Positions 17,901 to 26,637 of a stretch of DNA of 64,000 nt are shown here, in pieces (the first letter of the stretch is position 1; the number at the start of each line of letters is the position of its first letter). A model generated the notes under the pieces. It was given only the letters and a program-made list of their open reading frames with translations, was not told the DNA's origin and made no database searches. Made by a program: the position numbers and the translations under genes. The stretch lies in contig NZ_OY764902.1 of assembly GCF_963668665.1 (NCBI RefSeq), positions 372,001-436,000 on the forward strand, read 5' to 3'. The DNA is from an uncultured Anaeromusa sp. (lineage in GTDB: Bacteria > Bacillota > Negativicutes > Anaeromusales > Anaeromusaceae).

Positions 17901-19475
17901 ATGCGCAAGTATCGAGTGAGTAGCGCCTATGGAGCACTGTTACAGTGGCGTAATTTTCGTTTTAAGCTGTTTGCGGAGAGCGTTTTGGTTGGTGCGGCGG
18001 CAGGCGGAGTTGTAGTCTTCTTTCGATACGCCTTAGAAAACGCGGAAGTCCTGAGAAGTTTTTTATATCAGATGGCGATAAAAGACACATCTTGGCTAGC
18101 GATATGCGGCTGGATTAGCTTATCCCTTTTGGTCGCAGGGATTCTTCATGCCCTAGTTGCTTGGGAGCCGATGGCGTCAGGCAGTGGTATTCCACAGGTG
18201 AAAGGAGTATTGGGCGGTGTTATGCGCATGCCGTGGCTGCGCGTACTGGTTGCTAAGCTTGCAGGCGGCGTGACGGCTATTGGGGCAGGGCTTTCTTTAG
18301 GCCGAGAGGGGCCATCCATTCAGTTGGGCGCGGTGGTTGGACAAGGTATTAGCCGTCTATGGGGAAGAAGTCGCATGGAGGAGCGTTATTTGTTGACCAG
18401 CGGGGCTAGCGCCGGTTTGGCAGCGGCATTTAATGCGCCCCTGGCAGGGGTTGTATTTTCTTTAGAAGAGCTACATAAGAATTTCTCACCGGCGGTGCTT
18501 GTATCCGCGATTACGGCGTCATTGACAGCGACAGTGTTGTCGCAATATTTTTATGGTGAGAACCCTGTTTTTACATTTACTGGAGTTCCAGTGTTTCCAG
18601 TGGCTAGCTTTGGGATTCTGCTGGTGCTAGGCGTGGGGATGGGTATTCTCGGCGCGGCATTTAATAAAGGGTTGCTGGTGGCGGGAAGTCTTTTCGAAAA
18701 GCTGTTGCCGGTGTCCGCCTTTTCCAAAGCGTTGCTGCCCTTGGCTTTTGCCGGAGTATTTGCGCTGCTGTTGCCGGAGATTTTGGGAGGCGGCAACGGT
18801 CTGGTAAATGAATTGACAGTAACGAATTTTGGGTTCTTGTATTTGCTGTCTTTGTTAGCGGCTAAATTTTTCTTTACGCTTATTAGCTATGGTTCTGGTG
18901 TTCCAGGGGGCATCTTTTTGCCCATGCTGGTTATTGGAGCGCTAGGAGGAAGCTTATTTAGCTATGGGTTTGTTCAGTTTGGACTTCTTGATTCGTTTTA
19001 TAGCGCCAATATAATAATTTTCTCTATGGCGGCATGTTTTGCAGCAGTTGTAAAATCTCCTATTACCGGAAGTATTTTGATTATGGAAATGTCTGGGGCT
19101 TTTCACCATATGCTGCCATTGGTTTTTGTGTCTGTGATTGCGTATTTAACGGCGGATCTGCTGCGTGTACAGCCTATATATGAAGTTCTTTTAGAAAAAG
19201 CATTACTTAAGCAGGGTAAAAGAAAAGCCGAAAGCGTCCAAGCTTTGCGCAGTATTGTGGAAGTGCTTGTCTGTGTGAATTCAAAGCTGGCAGGCAAGCA
19301 GGTGAAACAAATTTCCTGGCCGTCTTCGTGCTTGTTATTTACTATTCGTCGCGGAGAATCCGAAATTGTGCCTAAAGGTGAAACAAGGATAGAAGCTGGA
19401 GATTATTTATACGTGGCAGTGAAAAACGAGCAAGTGGAAGCCTTGAAAAAAATGGCGGCAGAAAGCGTTAAATAA
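17901..19475 (+). CDS. ClC-family chloride transporter with C-terminal RCK_C (TrkA-C) domain
   Basis: A 524-residue ClC protein with all the selectivity segments: GSGIPQVKG, GREGPSIQLGA (gating Glu), and GVPGGIFLPMLVIGA. SLEELHKNF keeps the internal Glu pair that marks H+/Cl- exchangers rather than channels. About 75 C-terminal residues form an RCK_C domain (VNSKLAGKQVKQISW, then EIVPKGETRIEAGDYLYVAV). RCK_C domains in several K+ and Cl- transporters bind c-di-AMP, so this protein may be a direct target of the nucleotide sensed by the divergent riboswitch. GGGAGAG precedes the ATG. Confidence 0.92.
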   Translation: MRKYRVSSAYGALLQWRNFRFKLFAESVLVGAAAGGVVVFFRYALENAEVLRSFLYQMAIKDTSWLAICGWISLSLLVAGILHALVAWEPMASGSGIPQVKGVLGGVMRMPWLRVLVAKLAGGVTAIGAGLSLGREGPSIQLGAVVGQGISRLWGRSRMEERYLLTSGASAGLAAAFNAPLAGVVFSLEELHKNFSPAVLVSAITASLTATVLSQYFYGENPVFTFTGVPVFPVASFGILLVLGVGMGILGAAFNKGLLVAGSLFEKLLPVSAFSKALLPLAFAGVFALLLPEILGGGNGLVNELTVTNFGFLYLLSLLAAKFFFTLISYGSGVPGGIFLPMLVIGALGGSLFSYGFVQFGLLDSFYSANIIIFSMAACFAAVVKSPITGSILIMEMSGAFHHMLPLVFVSVIAYLTADLLRVQPIYEVLLEKALLKQGKRKAESVQALRSIVEVLVCVNSKLAGKQVKQISWPSSCLLFTIRRGESEIVPKGETRIEAGDYLYVAVKNEQVEALKKMAAESVK

Positions 19476-19520
19476 AGAGATTATGATATGGAAATGTAAA
19501 ATAGGCATTTGCTAATTTGT

Positions 19521-19549
19521 TTGACGAATTCAACAGGGGCGGATATACT
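19521..19549 (+). promoter_or_regulatory. Sigma-A promoter of the ArsB/NhaD-like gene
   Basis: TTGACG at 19521-19526 and TATACT at 19544-19549 are 17 bases apart, with a likely start of transcription near 19556. This excludes translation from any start upstream of it. Confidence 0.75.
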
Positions 19550-19574
19550 AAGAATAAATTTAATATGGGTATTG

Positions 19575-19614
19575 TTAGGAGGAGCCTGTCACCAAGGGCT
19601 TCTCCTATTTTTTT
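19575..19614 (+). promoter_or_regulatory. Putative Na+-sensing leader hairpin/terminator (copy A)
   Basis: AGGAG at 19577-19581 pairs with CTCCT at 19602-19606 and GCC with GGC around the conserved core GGAGCCTGTCACCAAGGGC. Seven Ts follow (19608-19614), so the hairpin is a 5'-leader terminator about 20 bases after the predicted transcript start. Copy B on the opposite strand at 17715-17740 shares 26 identical bases and the same distance from its promoter. Control of an ion transporter by a small ion-sensing RNA is the natural reading. Na+-I (DUF1646 motif) is my best guess. Confidence 0.55.
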
Positions 19615-19640
19615 ATAGGTATTATGAGGAGGCGTTGTTT

Positions 19641-20924
19641 TTGCAAGAGGTTTTATTTTATGGGTCGATCTTGATTTTTGTCGTTACGTATGGCTTGATT
19701 ATTTGGGAAAAATATCATCGAATGGTTGTAGCTATGAGCGGCGGGAGTATTATGCTGCTATTTGGTTTCCTAAATCAGGATACTGCAATCAAAGAGGCAA
19801 TAGACTTCAATACGCTGGGATTGCTGATTGGCATGATGATTTTGGTAACCATTACTCGGAGGACGGGCGTGTTTGAAGCCGTAGCCATATGGGCCGCAAC
19901 CGTGACTGAAGCCTACCCACTTCGTCTGTTGGCTCTTTTGTCTGCAATCACAGCTGGCGCATCGGCTCTACTTGATAATGTGACTACGGTTTTGTTAATT
20001 GTGCCGGTTACCATTACCCTAACGGACAAGCTTAATATTAACCCGCTTCCCTTTTTGATTTCGGAAATTATTGCGTCCAATATTGGAGGAACAGCTACAC
20101 TTATTGGAGATCCGCCGAATATTATGATTGGCAGTGCTACTGGATTAAGCTTTAATGCCTTTGCCAGTAACTTAGCGCCTGTGAGTATTATCATTTTATT
20201 GGTAACTCTGCTGTTTTTACTCTTTCTATATCGAAATGATTTGCAAGTAGAAGAAAAAGATCGGCTTCAAGTGTTGAAGTTGAACTATAAAGACGAGATT
20301 AAAGATAGCGCGCTTTTAAAAAAGTCATTGCTGGTCTTGGGGCTAACGTTAAGCGGCTTTGTTTTCCATAGTGTTTTGCATTTGGACTCCGCAACGGTAG
20401 CGATGTCAGGCGCCATATTTTTGATGCTGATTAGTAAGGAAGAGCCCGAAGAGATACTGCTGAATGTAGAATGGCCAACTATTTTTTTCTTTATCGGTTT
20501 GTTTGTTCTCGTTGGAGGCCTAAAAGCAAGCGGGGTTGTTGGAGCGCTTGCGCAATGGGGGTTGTCAGTGACACAGGGGCAAGTCATGGAAACTGCATTG
20601 TTAATGTTGTGGTTGTCAGCGATTGCCTCGGCTTTTATTGATAATATTCCTTTTGTGGCAACGATGATTCCGATGTTGCAAGAAATGGCTCAATTATCGG
20701 GAGGGAATTTAGAACCTGTATGGTGGTCTTTAGCTTTGGGAGCTTGCTTGGGAGGAAATGGAACGTTGATAGGGGCTACTGCTAATGTTGTTGTGGCAGG
20801 GATTGCTGAAAAAAATGGCATTTTGCTTTCATTTAAGCACTATTTGAAAATTGCTTTCCCGCTTATGATCGGCTCTATTTTGATTTCTCATGTTTATGTG
20901 TACCTAAGATATTTCTGTGTTTGA
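19641..20924 (+). CDS. ArsB/NhaD-type ion transporter (SLC13-like, IT superfamily)
   Basis: A 427-residue transporter with about eleven membrane helices. The start is TTG at 19641, behind GAGGAGG at 19626-19632. The longer frame from 19509 begins upstream of the promoter and would translate the leader hairpin. Repeated family segments are visible: SALLDNVTTVLLIVP in the first half and SAFIDNIPFVATMIP in the second, with GGTATLIGDPPNIMIGSA and LGGNGTLIGATANVV. The family includes NhaD Na+/H+ antiporters, arsenite permeases and carboxylate transporters. The leader element and the nearby N-ATPase favour Na+/H+ exchange, but the ion is not proven by motifs. Confidence 0.85.
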   Translation: MQEVLFYGSILIFVVTYGLIIWEKYHRMVVAMSGGSIMLLFGFLNQDTAIKEAIDFNTLGLLIGMMILVTITRRTGVFEAVAIWAATVTEAYPLRLLALLSAITAGASALLDNVTTVLLIVPVTITLTDKLNINPLPFLISEIIASNIGGTATLIGDPPNIMIGSATGLSFNAFASNLAPVSIIILLVTLLFLLFLYRNDLQVEEKDRLQVLKLNYKDEIKDSALLKKSLLVLGLTLSGFVFHSVLHLDSATVAMSGAIFLMLISKEEPEEILLNVEWPTIFFFIGLFVLVGGLKASGVVGALAQWGLSVTQGQVMETALLMLWLSAIASAFIDNIPFVATMIPMLQEMAQLSGGNLEPVWWSLALGACLGGNGTLIGATANVVVAGIAEKNGILLSFKHYLKIAFPLMIGSILISHVYVYLRYFCV

Positions 20925-20978
20925 TTTATTATGATTTGGTAATTTCAAAATCTAGATAAGTTGACATGCTTACGATAG

Positions 20979-21030
20979 AAGCCTTAATTTCGTCAATAAT
21001 CTTGGTGAATTAAGGCTTTTATTTATTTTT
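20979..21030 (+). terminator. Rho-independent terminator after the ArsB/NhaD-like gene
   Basis: AAGCCTTAATTT at 20979-20990 pairs with a matching arm ending GAATTAAGGCTT near 21018, followed by a T-rich stretch. Confidence 0.85.
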
Positions 21031-21124
21031 AATGTCAGCAAAATAGAGGAAATGAATGTCTTTTATAAGAATTATTCAAAATAGAGAATGAGTGTCTTGG
21101 CGGCTTAAAGAAAGGATGATCGCA

Positions 21125-22255
21125 TTGCTGAAAACACAGAAAAAGCTTGCAGGTATAATTGCCTTAGTTGCGGTTGCGGCGGTTATCTTGATTGTTTGGA
21201 ACAGGCCAGAAACAAAGAAGCCAATAGAACAGCGGGAGCAGATAGTTCAGCAGGCGTTGGCGGTAGAACGCGTACAGCTCAGCAATGCGGTTCAATACTA
21301 TGAAACCTCGGGAACGGTGAAGGCCAACGTGGTAAGTAAAGTAGCGCCGAAAGCCATGGGGCAGGTCACTGCGCTGTACGTCAAGGCCGGGGACCGTGTT
21401 AGAGCCGGGCAGGTTCTGGCAGAATTACAGGACGAAGAAATTTTGCAAAAGATATCGGCTGCCGAAGCAGGCGTACGGGAAGCGCAAAAAGGGCTGCAAG
21501 TGGCGGTGCGGAATCGGTCTTTGCAAAAAAATACAAGCGAGCGCTATGAAGAGTTATATCGTCAAGGGGCTATCTCTCAACAGCAAGTGGATGAAGTTCG
21601 CACGCAAAACGATGTGGCCTCGTTAATGAGCGAGCAGGCGCAGGCGGCGATGGAACGAGCCATGGCCAGTGAGAAAGAAGCGCGGGCGTATAGCAAATTA
21701 GTGGCTCCTGTAAGCGGGATTGTGACAGAGAAAAATTTGGAGCTTGGTTCGATGGCCCTTCCGGGAGTCTGGGCGTTGGTAGTAGAGGATGATCAATCGT
21801 TTTTAGTGGAGTGTTATGTGGACGGAGCCTTAAACTCGCAGTTGCAAGTAGGCGGTGCTGCGCTGATCGAAGTTGAAGGCCTTGGAGAAAGCTTGCAGGG
21901 GGAAATTATAGAACTGACCCCGGCTGTGGATGCGGCCAGCCGTTCTTTTTTAGTGAAGGTTGCGCTGCCGAGAGTGGCGCTTAAAACAGGCATGTATAGT
22001 AAAATTCGCTTTCCCCTTGGAGAGCGGCAGGCGGTTTTGCTGTCCCAGGAAAGCCTGGTTGCTAAAGGTCAACTGACCGGGGTGTATGTTATGGATGCGA
22101 ATAAGAAGCTTTGGTATCGGCTGGTGCGTACTGGACGCAAAGAAAATGGCCGCGTGGAGATTGTCTCCGGCGTGCAGCCGGGAGAATACGTTGTAGTTCG
22201 CGGCGTGGAAGCGGTGAGTGACGGAGCGATGGCCGGCGAGGTGACCGGCCTATGA
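21125..22255 (+). CDS. RND efflux periplasmic adaptor (membrane fusion protein)
   Basis: A 376-residue adaptor if the TTG at 21125 is used. AAAGG at 21111-21115 gives good spacing for it, while the ATG at 21116 abuts the site and the GTG at 21092 has none. An N-terminal anchor ([18 protein letters not shown]) leads to a lipoyl half ([21 protein letters not shown]), an alpha hairpin (residues 105-180), the second lipoyl half ([19 protein letters not shown]), and beta-barrel and membrane-proximal domains. It overlaps the RND permease gene by 4 bases. No outer-membrane channel gene is adjacent. Confidence 0.92.
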   Translation: MLKTQKKLAGIIALVAVAAVILIVWNRPETKKPIEQREQIVQQALAVERVQLSNAVQYYETSGTVKANVVSKVAPKAMGQVTALYVKAGDRVRAGQVLAELQDEEILQKISAAEAGVREAQKGLQVAVRNRSLQKNTSERYEELYRQGAISQQQVDEVRTQNDVASLMSEQAQAAMERAMASEKEARAYSKLVAPVSGIVTEKNLELGSMALPGVWALVVEDDQSFLVECYVDGALNSQLQVGGAALIEVEGLGESLQGEIIELTPAVDAASRSFLVKVALPRVALKTGMYSKIRFPLGERQAVLLSQESLVAKGQLTGVYVMDANKKLWYRLVRTGRKENGRVEIVSGVQPGEYVVVRGVEAVSDGAMAGEVTGL

Positions 22256-25200
22256 AAAAATTAGGATTTGCCGGCAAGCTGGCTCAGGCTTTTATTCTGT
22301 CTAAATTGACGCCGCTGCTGGTGCTTGCTTCGTTGTTGCTGGGCGGCTTTGCCACGTCGTTGACGCCGCGCGAAGAAGAACCGCAGATTGTCGTGCCGAT
22401 GATTGATGTGGCCGTAACCTATCCAGGAGCTTCGGCGGAGGAAGTGGAAAACCGGGTTACCAAACCGATGGAACAGCTGTTGTGGGAGGTTCCGGGCATT
22501 GAATACGTTTATTCCATGGCAAAGCCGGGGAACAATCTGACTATTTTGCGCTTTCGTGTAGGGGAAAATGCGGAAGACAGCCTGGTGCGGGTATATAACA
22601 AATTGATGTCCAATTATGACCGGATTCCTCCGGGCGTATCGCAGCCCATGGTGAAAGTGCGCTCGATTGATGATGTACCCATTTTAACCCTTACTTTTTG
22701 GAGCGCTCGTCCCGGCTATTCCGGGTACGAGCTGCGGCGAGTAGCGGCGGAGGTTGCCGAAGAGCTGAAAAAAGATGAGGACGTATCGGAAATAGCCATT
22801 ATCGGCGGCCAAAAGCGGCAAATTCGCGTGGAACCGGATCCGGCTAAATTGCGTGCGTTTCAGCTTCCTCTTGCCCAATTAGCGGACAAGCTGCAGCAGG
22901 CTAATGTTCAGCTGCAAAGCGGCAATGTGCAATCAGGAAATCAAGAGCAGCGCCTGGAAGGCGGCCATTTTTTAAAAAGCGCGGAAGATGTTGGCAATAT
23001 CGTGGTTGCCGTGACGCAGCAGCGGCCAATTTATCTAAAGCAAGTCGCTTCGATTGCAGATGGCCCGGCTGAACCGGAGCAATACGTATTTATGGATCAG
23101 GCCGCTGGGAGCGCCGCCAAGCTGCAGGCAGCTAATGGACCCTATGAGGCGGTGACTTTGTCGGTAGCCAAGAAGAAAGGCGCCAATGCGACAGTGATTG
23201 CCGAAAGGGCCCTGGCGAAATTGGAAGCTCTCCACGGCAAGGTGCTGCCGCTTGATGTGCAGTGGACGGTTACTCGCGATTATGGAGAGACGGCGAAGGA
23301 AAAGTCCAATGAGTTGCTGCAGCATATGCTGATTGCGACGGTATCCGTAGTGCTGCTGATCGGCTTTACCCTAGGCTGGCGAGAAGCTGGGGTTGTCGGC
23401 GTGGCGGTGCCTACGACGCTGGCTTTGACGCTTTTGGTAACCTATCTGCTGGGGTATACCCTGAACCGGGTCACCTTGTTTGCGTTGATTTTTTCGATCG
23501 GTATTTTGGTGGATGACGCCATTGTCGTGGTGGAAAACATTCACAGGCGTTTCGTACTGGCGGGCAAAGCAGACGAGGAGATTGCCTCCGCCGCAGTTGA
23601 CGAGGTTGGCAATCCGACCATTTTGGCGACTTTGGCGGTTATCGCGGCGCTGCTGCCTATGGCCTTTGTCTCCGGCCTAATGGGGCCGTACATGAAGCCC
23701 ATTCCGGTAGGAGCGTCGGCGGCCATGCTTTTTTCCTTGTTAGTGGCGTTTATTGTAAGTCCTTGGTTGGGGTATCGCCTTTTAAGGGGAGTCTCGCATG
23801 GAGCGGCTGGGAGTAAAGGGCGTTTGCAGCAGGGCTATGAGGCGTTGTTGGAGCGGCTTTTGCAGGAGAAAGTGCAGCGGCGGAAAGCGATAGGCGCTAT
23901 TGGACTACTCTTGGTACTGGCGGTGGCCCTAGTTCCCTTAAAAGGCGTAGAAGTGAAAATGCTTCCTTTTGACAATAAAAGCGAGCTGCAGGTTATTATT
24001 GACATGCCGGAAAACAGCTCCCTCGAGAAGACGGCCGCCTTGACAAGGGAACTTGGCGCGTATCTGCGTACGGTGCCGGAAGTTACGAATTTTCAAAGCT
24101 ATGTAGGGACGGCTTCGCCGTATAATTTTAACGGTTTGGTGCGGCATTATTTCCAGCGCTCCGGCAGCAGCAGCGCGGATATTCAGGTTAACTTTGTAAG
24201 CAAAGGAGAACGGAGCGAGCAAAGCCATGAGTTAGCGAAGAAGCTGCGACCGCGCTTAGAGGAGATCGGTTTGCCTTATGGGGCGCGTTTGAAAGTGGCC
24301 GAGGTTCCTCCCGGACCGCCGGTGCTTAGTACGCTTGTGGCGGAAGTGTATGGACCAGCTCCGGAGGGAAGAAAACAGGTAGCTGCTGAAATTCGCGACA
24401 TCTTTAAGCGCACGGACGGAGTGGTGGATGTCGATTGGTATGTGGAAGAAGACCAACATAAAACCTTTTTTGAGGTGAATCAGGAAAAAGCGGCCTATCA
24501 TGGCCTTAGTCCGCAAAGCGTGGCGCAGCTGCTGCAAATGGCTATTAGCGGCAGCGTTGTGGGCCAAGCTCATTTGGAAAAAGAAAAGGAGCCGGTAGAA
24601 CTGCTTTTGCGGCTTCCGTATGCGGAGCGGTCTTATTTGGAAACAGGGCATCTGGCGCAGTTGACTCTGCCCAGGAAGGATGGCAGGGCGGTTCCTTTGT
24701 CGGAACTGGTGGTACAGAAAACCGGTATTGAGGACAAAACCATCTACCACAAAAATTTAAAGCCTGTAACCTATGTGGTGGGCGATGTTGCTGGCAGCAT
24801 AGAAAGCCCTGTGTATGCCATCTTGGGGATGAAGGAGAAAGTCGGCGATATTCAAGTGCCTTCAGGACCGAAGCTGCAGCAGTACTCGGCGATTCAGCCT
24901 TGGCTGGAAGACAGCTACGCCATGAAATGGGACGGAGAATGGCATATTACCTATGAAGTCTTTCGGGATTTGGGAGTGGCCTTTGCGGCGGTGCTGGTGC
25001 TTATCTATGTTTTAGTGGTGGCCTGGTTCAAAAATTTCTGGACGCCCTTGGTGATCATGGCGCCGATTCCGTTGACACTTGTTGGTATTTTGCCGGGACA
25101 CTGGCTGTTTGGCGCTTTTTTCACCGCTACCTCTATGATTGGTTTTATTGCCCTGTCCGGGATTGTCGTCAGAAACTCTATTTTATTGATTGACTTTGTG

Positions 25201-25431
25201 CAGGAAGAAGGCAGTGAGGGCAAGGAACTGCGGCAAGCACTGGTTGAGGCGGGCTCAGTCCGTTTTCGGCCCATTGTTCTGACTGCCGCCGCGGTGGTTG
25301 TTGGCTCTTTTGTCATGCTCTTTGATCCCATCTTCCAAGGCTTAGCCATTGCCATGATGTTTGGAGCTGTGGCGGCGACGGCGTTAACCTTGGTAGTTGT
25401 GCCGCTGCTGTATTTTGAGTTGTTTGGATAA
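22252..25431 (+). CDS. RND efflux pump inner-membrane permease
   Basis: A 1059-residue HAE-type RND transporter with the standard layout: helix 1, first periplasmic domain, helices 2-7, second domain, helices 8-12. The proton-relay acidic pair is in [17 protein letters not shown] near residue 420. The motif [19 protein letters not shown] at the start of the first porter domain is typical of the class. It pumps drugs or other amphiphiles out of the inner membrane with the adaptor encoded just upstream. The substrate is not evident. Confidence 0.95.
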   Translation: MKKLGFAGKLAQAFILSKLTPLLVLASLLLGGFATSLTPREEEPQIVVPMIDVAVTYPGASAEEVENRVTKPMEQLLWEVPGIEYVYSMAKPGNNLTILRFRVGENAEDSLVRVYNKLMSNYDRIPPGVSQPMVKVRSIDDVPILTLTFWSARPGYSGYELRRVAAEVAEELKKDEDVSEIAIIGGQKRQIRVEPDPAKLRAFQLPLAQLADKLQQANVQLQSGNVQSGNQEQRLEGGHFLKSAEDVGNIVVAVTQQRPIYLKQVASIADGPAEPEQYVFMDQAAGSAAKLQAANGPYEAVTLSVAKKKGANATVIAERALAKLEALHGKVLPLDVQWTVTRDYGETAKEKSNELLQHMLIATVSVVLLIGFTLGWREAGVVGVAVPTTLALTLLVTYLLGYTLNRVTLFALIFSIGILVDDAIVVVENIHRRFVLAGKADEEIASAAVDEVGNPTILATLAVIAALLPMAFVSGLMGPYMKPIPVGASAAMLFSLLVAFIVSPWLGYRLLRGVSHGAAGSKGRLQQGYEALLERLLQEKVQRRKAIGAIGLLLVLAVALVPLKGVEVKMLPFDNKSELQVIIDMPENSSLEKTAALTRELGAYLRTVPEVTNFQSYVGTASPYNFNGLVRHYFQRSGSSSADIQVNFVSKGERSEQSHELAKKLRPRLEEIGLPYGARLKVAEVPPGPPVLSTLVAEVYGPAPEGRKQVAAEIRDIFKRTDGVVDVDWYVEEDQHKTFFEVNQEKAAYHGLSPQSVAQLLQMAISGSVVGQAHLEKEKEPVELLLRLPYAERSYLETGHLAQLTLPRKDGRAVPLSELVVQKTGIEDKTIYHKNLKPVTYVVGDVAGSIESPVYAILGMKEKVGDIQVPSGPKLQQYSAIQPWLEDSYAMKWDGEWHITYEVFRDLGVAFAAVLVLIYVLVVAWFKNFWTPLVIMAPIPLTLVGILPGHWLFGAFFTATSMIGFIALSGIVVRNSILLIDFVQEEGSEGKELRQALVEAGSVRFRPIVLTAAAVVVGSFVMLFDPIFQGLAIAMMFGAVAATALTLVVVPLLYFELFG

Positions 25432-25482
25432 ACCGATTAAAGAGGAGACAATCAATATAGGTGATAGAAAGGAGAATTCGGC

Positions 25483-26088
25483 ATGAAGGAGATAGCTTGG
25501 CGTCGAGTAGCATCTTTACTATCGTTGTTTTTGTTTGTTTTCGCGGTGTTGACAGGGATTGTGCTTTATATAGTACCGCCAACGCGGGTAGCGAATGCCT
25601 TAGCTTGGACTTTCTTGGGATTTAGTAAGGGAGAGTATGTGCGGGTGCATACGATCGCCTCGTTTTGCTTTTTGATGGTGGGAATTTGGCACATATGGTT
25701 CAATTGGGAGGCTTTAAAAGAATATTTACTGCCGCAAAGCAAGGAGAAATGGAGAAGCGAGCCGTTGCTGGCGGCAGGTATGGTTGTTTTGCTTATGGCG
25801 GGAACGGTGGCGAATGTGTGGCCAGTTTCTGCGGTTATGGATTTTGGGCAAACCGTGAAGGAGAGTTGGGGCGGGCCAGGAGGCGGAGGTGTAAGAGAAA
25901 GAGGCGGACATGATATAAATGTAACCATGACCTTAGCGGCATTTGCCACGGAAAATCATAAGGATGTAAGAGGCCTGGTGGAAAAGCTGGCGCGTAAGGG
26001 TTGGAAGGCGCGAGGCAATCAGACGATTGCGGACATTGCCAAACAGAATGGAGTTGCGACAGAAGAGATTATGAAGGAATTGCAGTGA
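25483..26088 (+). CDS. DUF4405 membrane protein with helical C-terminal domain
   Basis: A 201-residue protein with three or four membrane helices in the first 130 residues. Histidines lie at the membrane edges (RVHTIASFCF, GIWHIWFNW) in the pattern of DUF4405, a cytochrome-b-like family. A Gly-rich linker (SWGGPGGGG) joins a soluble tail (IADIAKQNGVATEEIMKEL) that looks like a small helical binding domain. Haem binding and electron transfer are suggested by the family and not shown. GAAAGGAG precedes the ATG. It may be the last gene of the RND operon (52-base gap). Confidence 0.72.
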   Translation: MKEIAWRRVASLLSLFLFVFAVLTGIVLYIVPPTRVANALAWTFLGFSKGEYVRVHTIASFCFLMVGIWHIWFNWEALKEYLLPQSKEKWRSEPLLAAGMVVLLMAGTVANVWPVSAVMDFGQTVKESWGGPGGGGVRERGGHDINVTMTLAAFATENHKDVRGLVEKLARKGWKARGNQTIADIAKQNGVATEEIMKELQ

Positions 26089-26110
26089 AATTAGAAAACA
26101 TGAAAAATAA

Positions 26111-26146
26111 AAATGCCCTCTAGTTAACCTTCACTAGAGGGCATTT
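26111..26146. terminator. Bidirectional terminator between the DUF4405 gene and the 27-residue gene
   Basis: AAATGCCCTCTAG at 26111-26123 pairs exactly with CTAGAGGGCATTT at 26133-26145. A/T runs on both sides let it serve both convergent genes. Confidence 0.9.
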
Positions 26147-26161
26147 TAGGGACAGTAAGAG

Positions 26162-26245
26162 CTATTCAACATGTTTGAGCACCATGCCAAAGAGTTCGGC
26201 ATACTTTTTGTAGCTTTCCCAGATCATGCGAAATAATCTTTTCAT
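26162..26245 (-). CDS. 27-residue small protein
   Basis: ATG at 26245 to TAG at 26162-26164 gives a 27-residue peptide that begins MKRLFRMIWESYKK and ends VLKHVE. It stands behind an excellent AAAGGAGGTG (26252-26261) at a 6-base distance. A TATACT -10 box (26290-26285) lies upstream, and a bidirectional terminator follows 16 bases downstream. The peptide is basic and amphipathic, with aromatic residues and no true membrane span. I recognise no family. The complete transcription unit makes it a credible gene that length-limited callers would miss. Confidence 0.7.
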   Translation of the reverse strand: MKRLFRMIWESYKKYAELFGMVLKHVE

Positions 26246-26290
26246 GGTGTGCACCTCCTTTGGATAAAATCATTTCCTACTTATAGTATA

Positions 26291-26637
26291 CTCTGTTTGA
26301 TGACTTTTGTTATAAAAAAAGACAATTATTAACAAAAAATTAACGCTGTTATTCTGCCCTTCTCCTGCATACCCTCAGTGGATGTCGGTTCTCTTGTTCA
26401 ATATTTTTTCGTGCCCTCACTCTACTCCTGCTCAATTATCCCATTGCCCCTATAAATTTTCAGGAAAAGGCTCTTCAAGGCGTTGTGAAGGCTATGCAGG
26501 ACGTGCTAAACTATATACATAGTGCATAAAATGTACATAGGTGTATTTCTCGAGGTTCTGCTGAAATACATTGCGCCAGTAATGCCCAGGGAAAGAGCGC
26601 CTTTGTTTAGCACAATGGAATTTAGGAGGTAGCTGCT
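26291..26637. other. Intergenic region without a gene
   Basis: About 350 bases between the divergent small gene and the aminotransferase. The part near 26371-26405 (ACCCTCAGT, then TTGTTCAAT) weakly resembles the tail of the dispersed repeat at 37.3 and 56.2 kb and may be a decayed fragment. An AT-rich stretch near 26510-26545 (ATACATAGTGCATAAAATG) may hold the aminotransferase promoter. Nothing else is recognised. Confidence 0.45.

Noticed and set aside
19509..19640. N-terminal extension of the ArsB/NhaD-like gene
   Set aside because: It begins upstream of the TTGACG/TATACT promoter and would translate the leader hairpin. The TTG at 19641 has a proper ribosome site.
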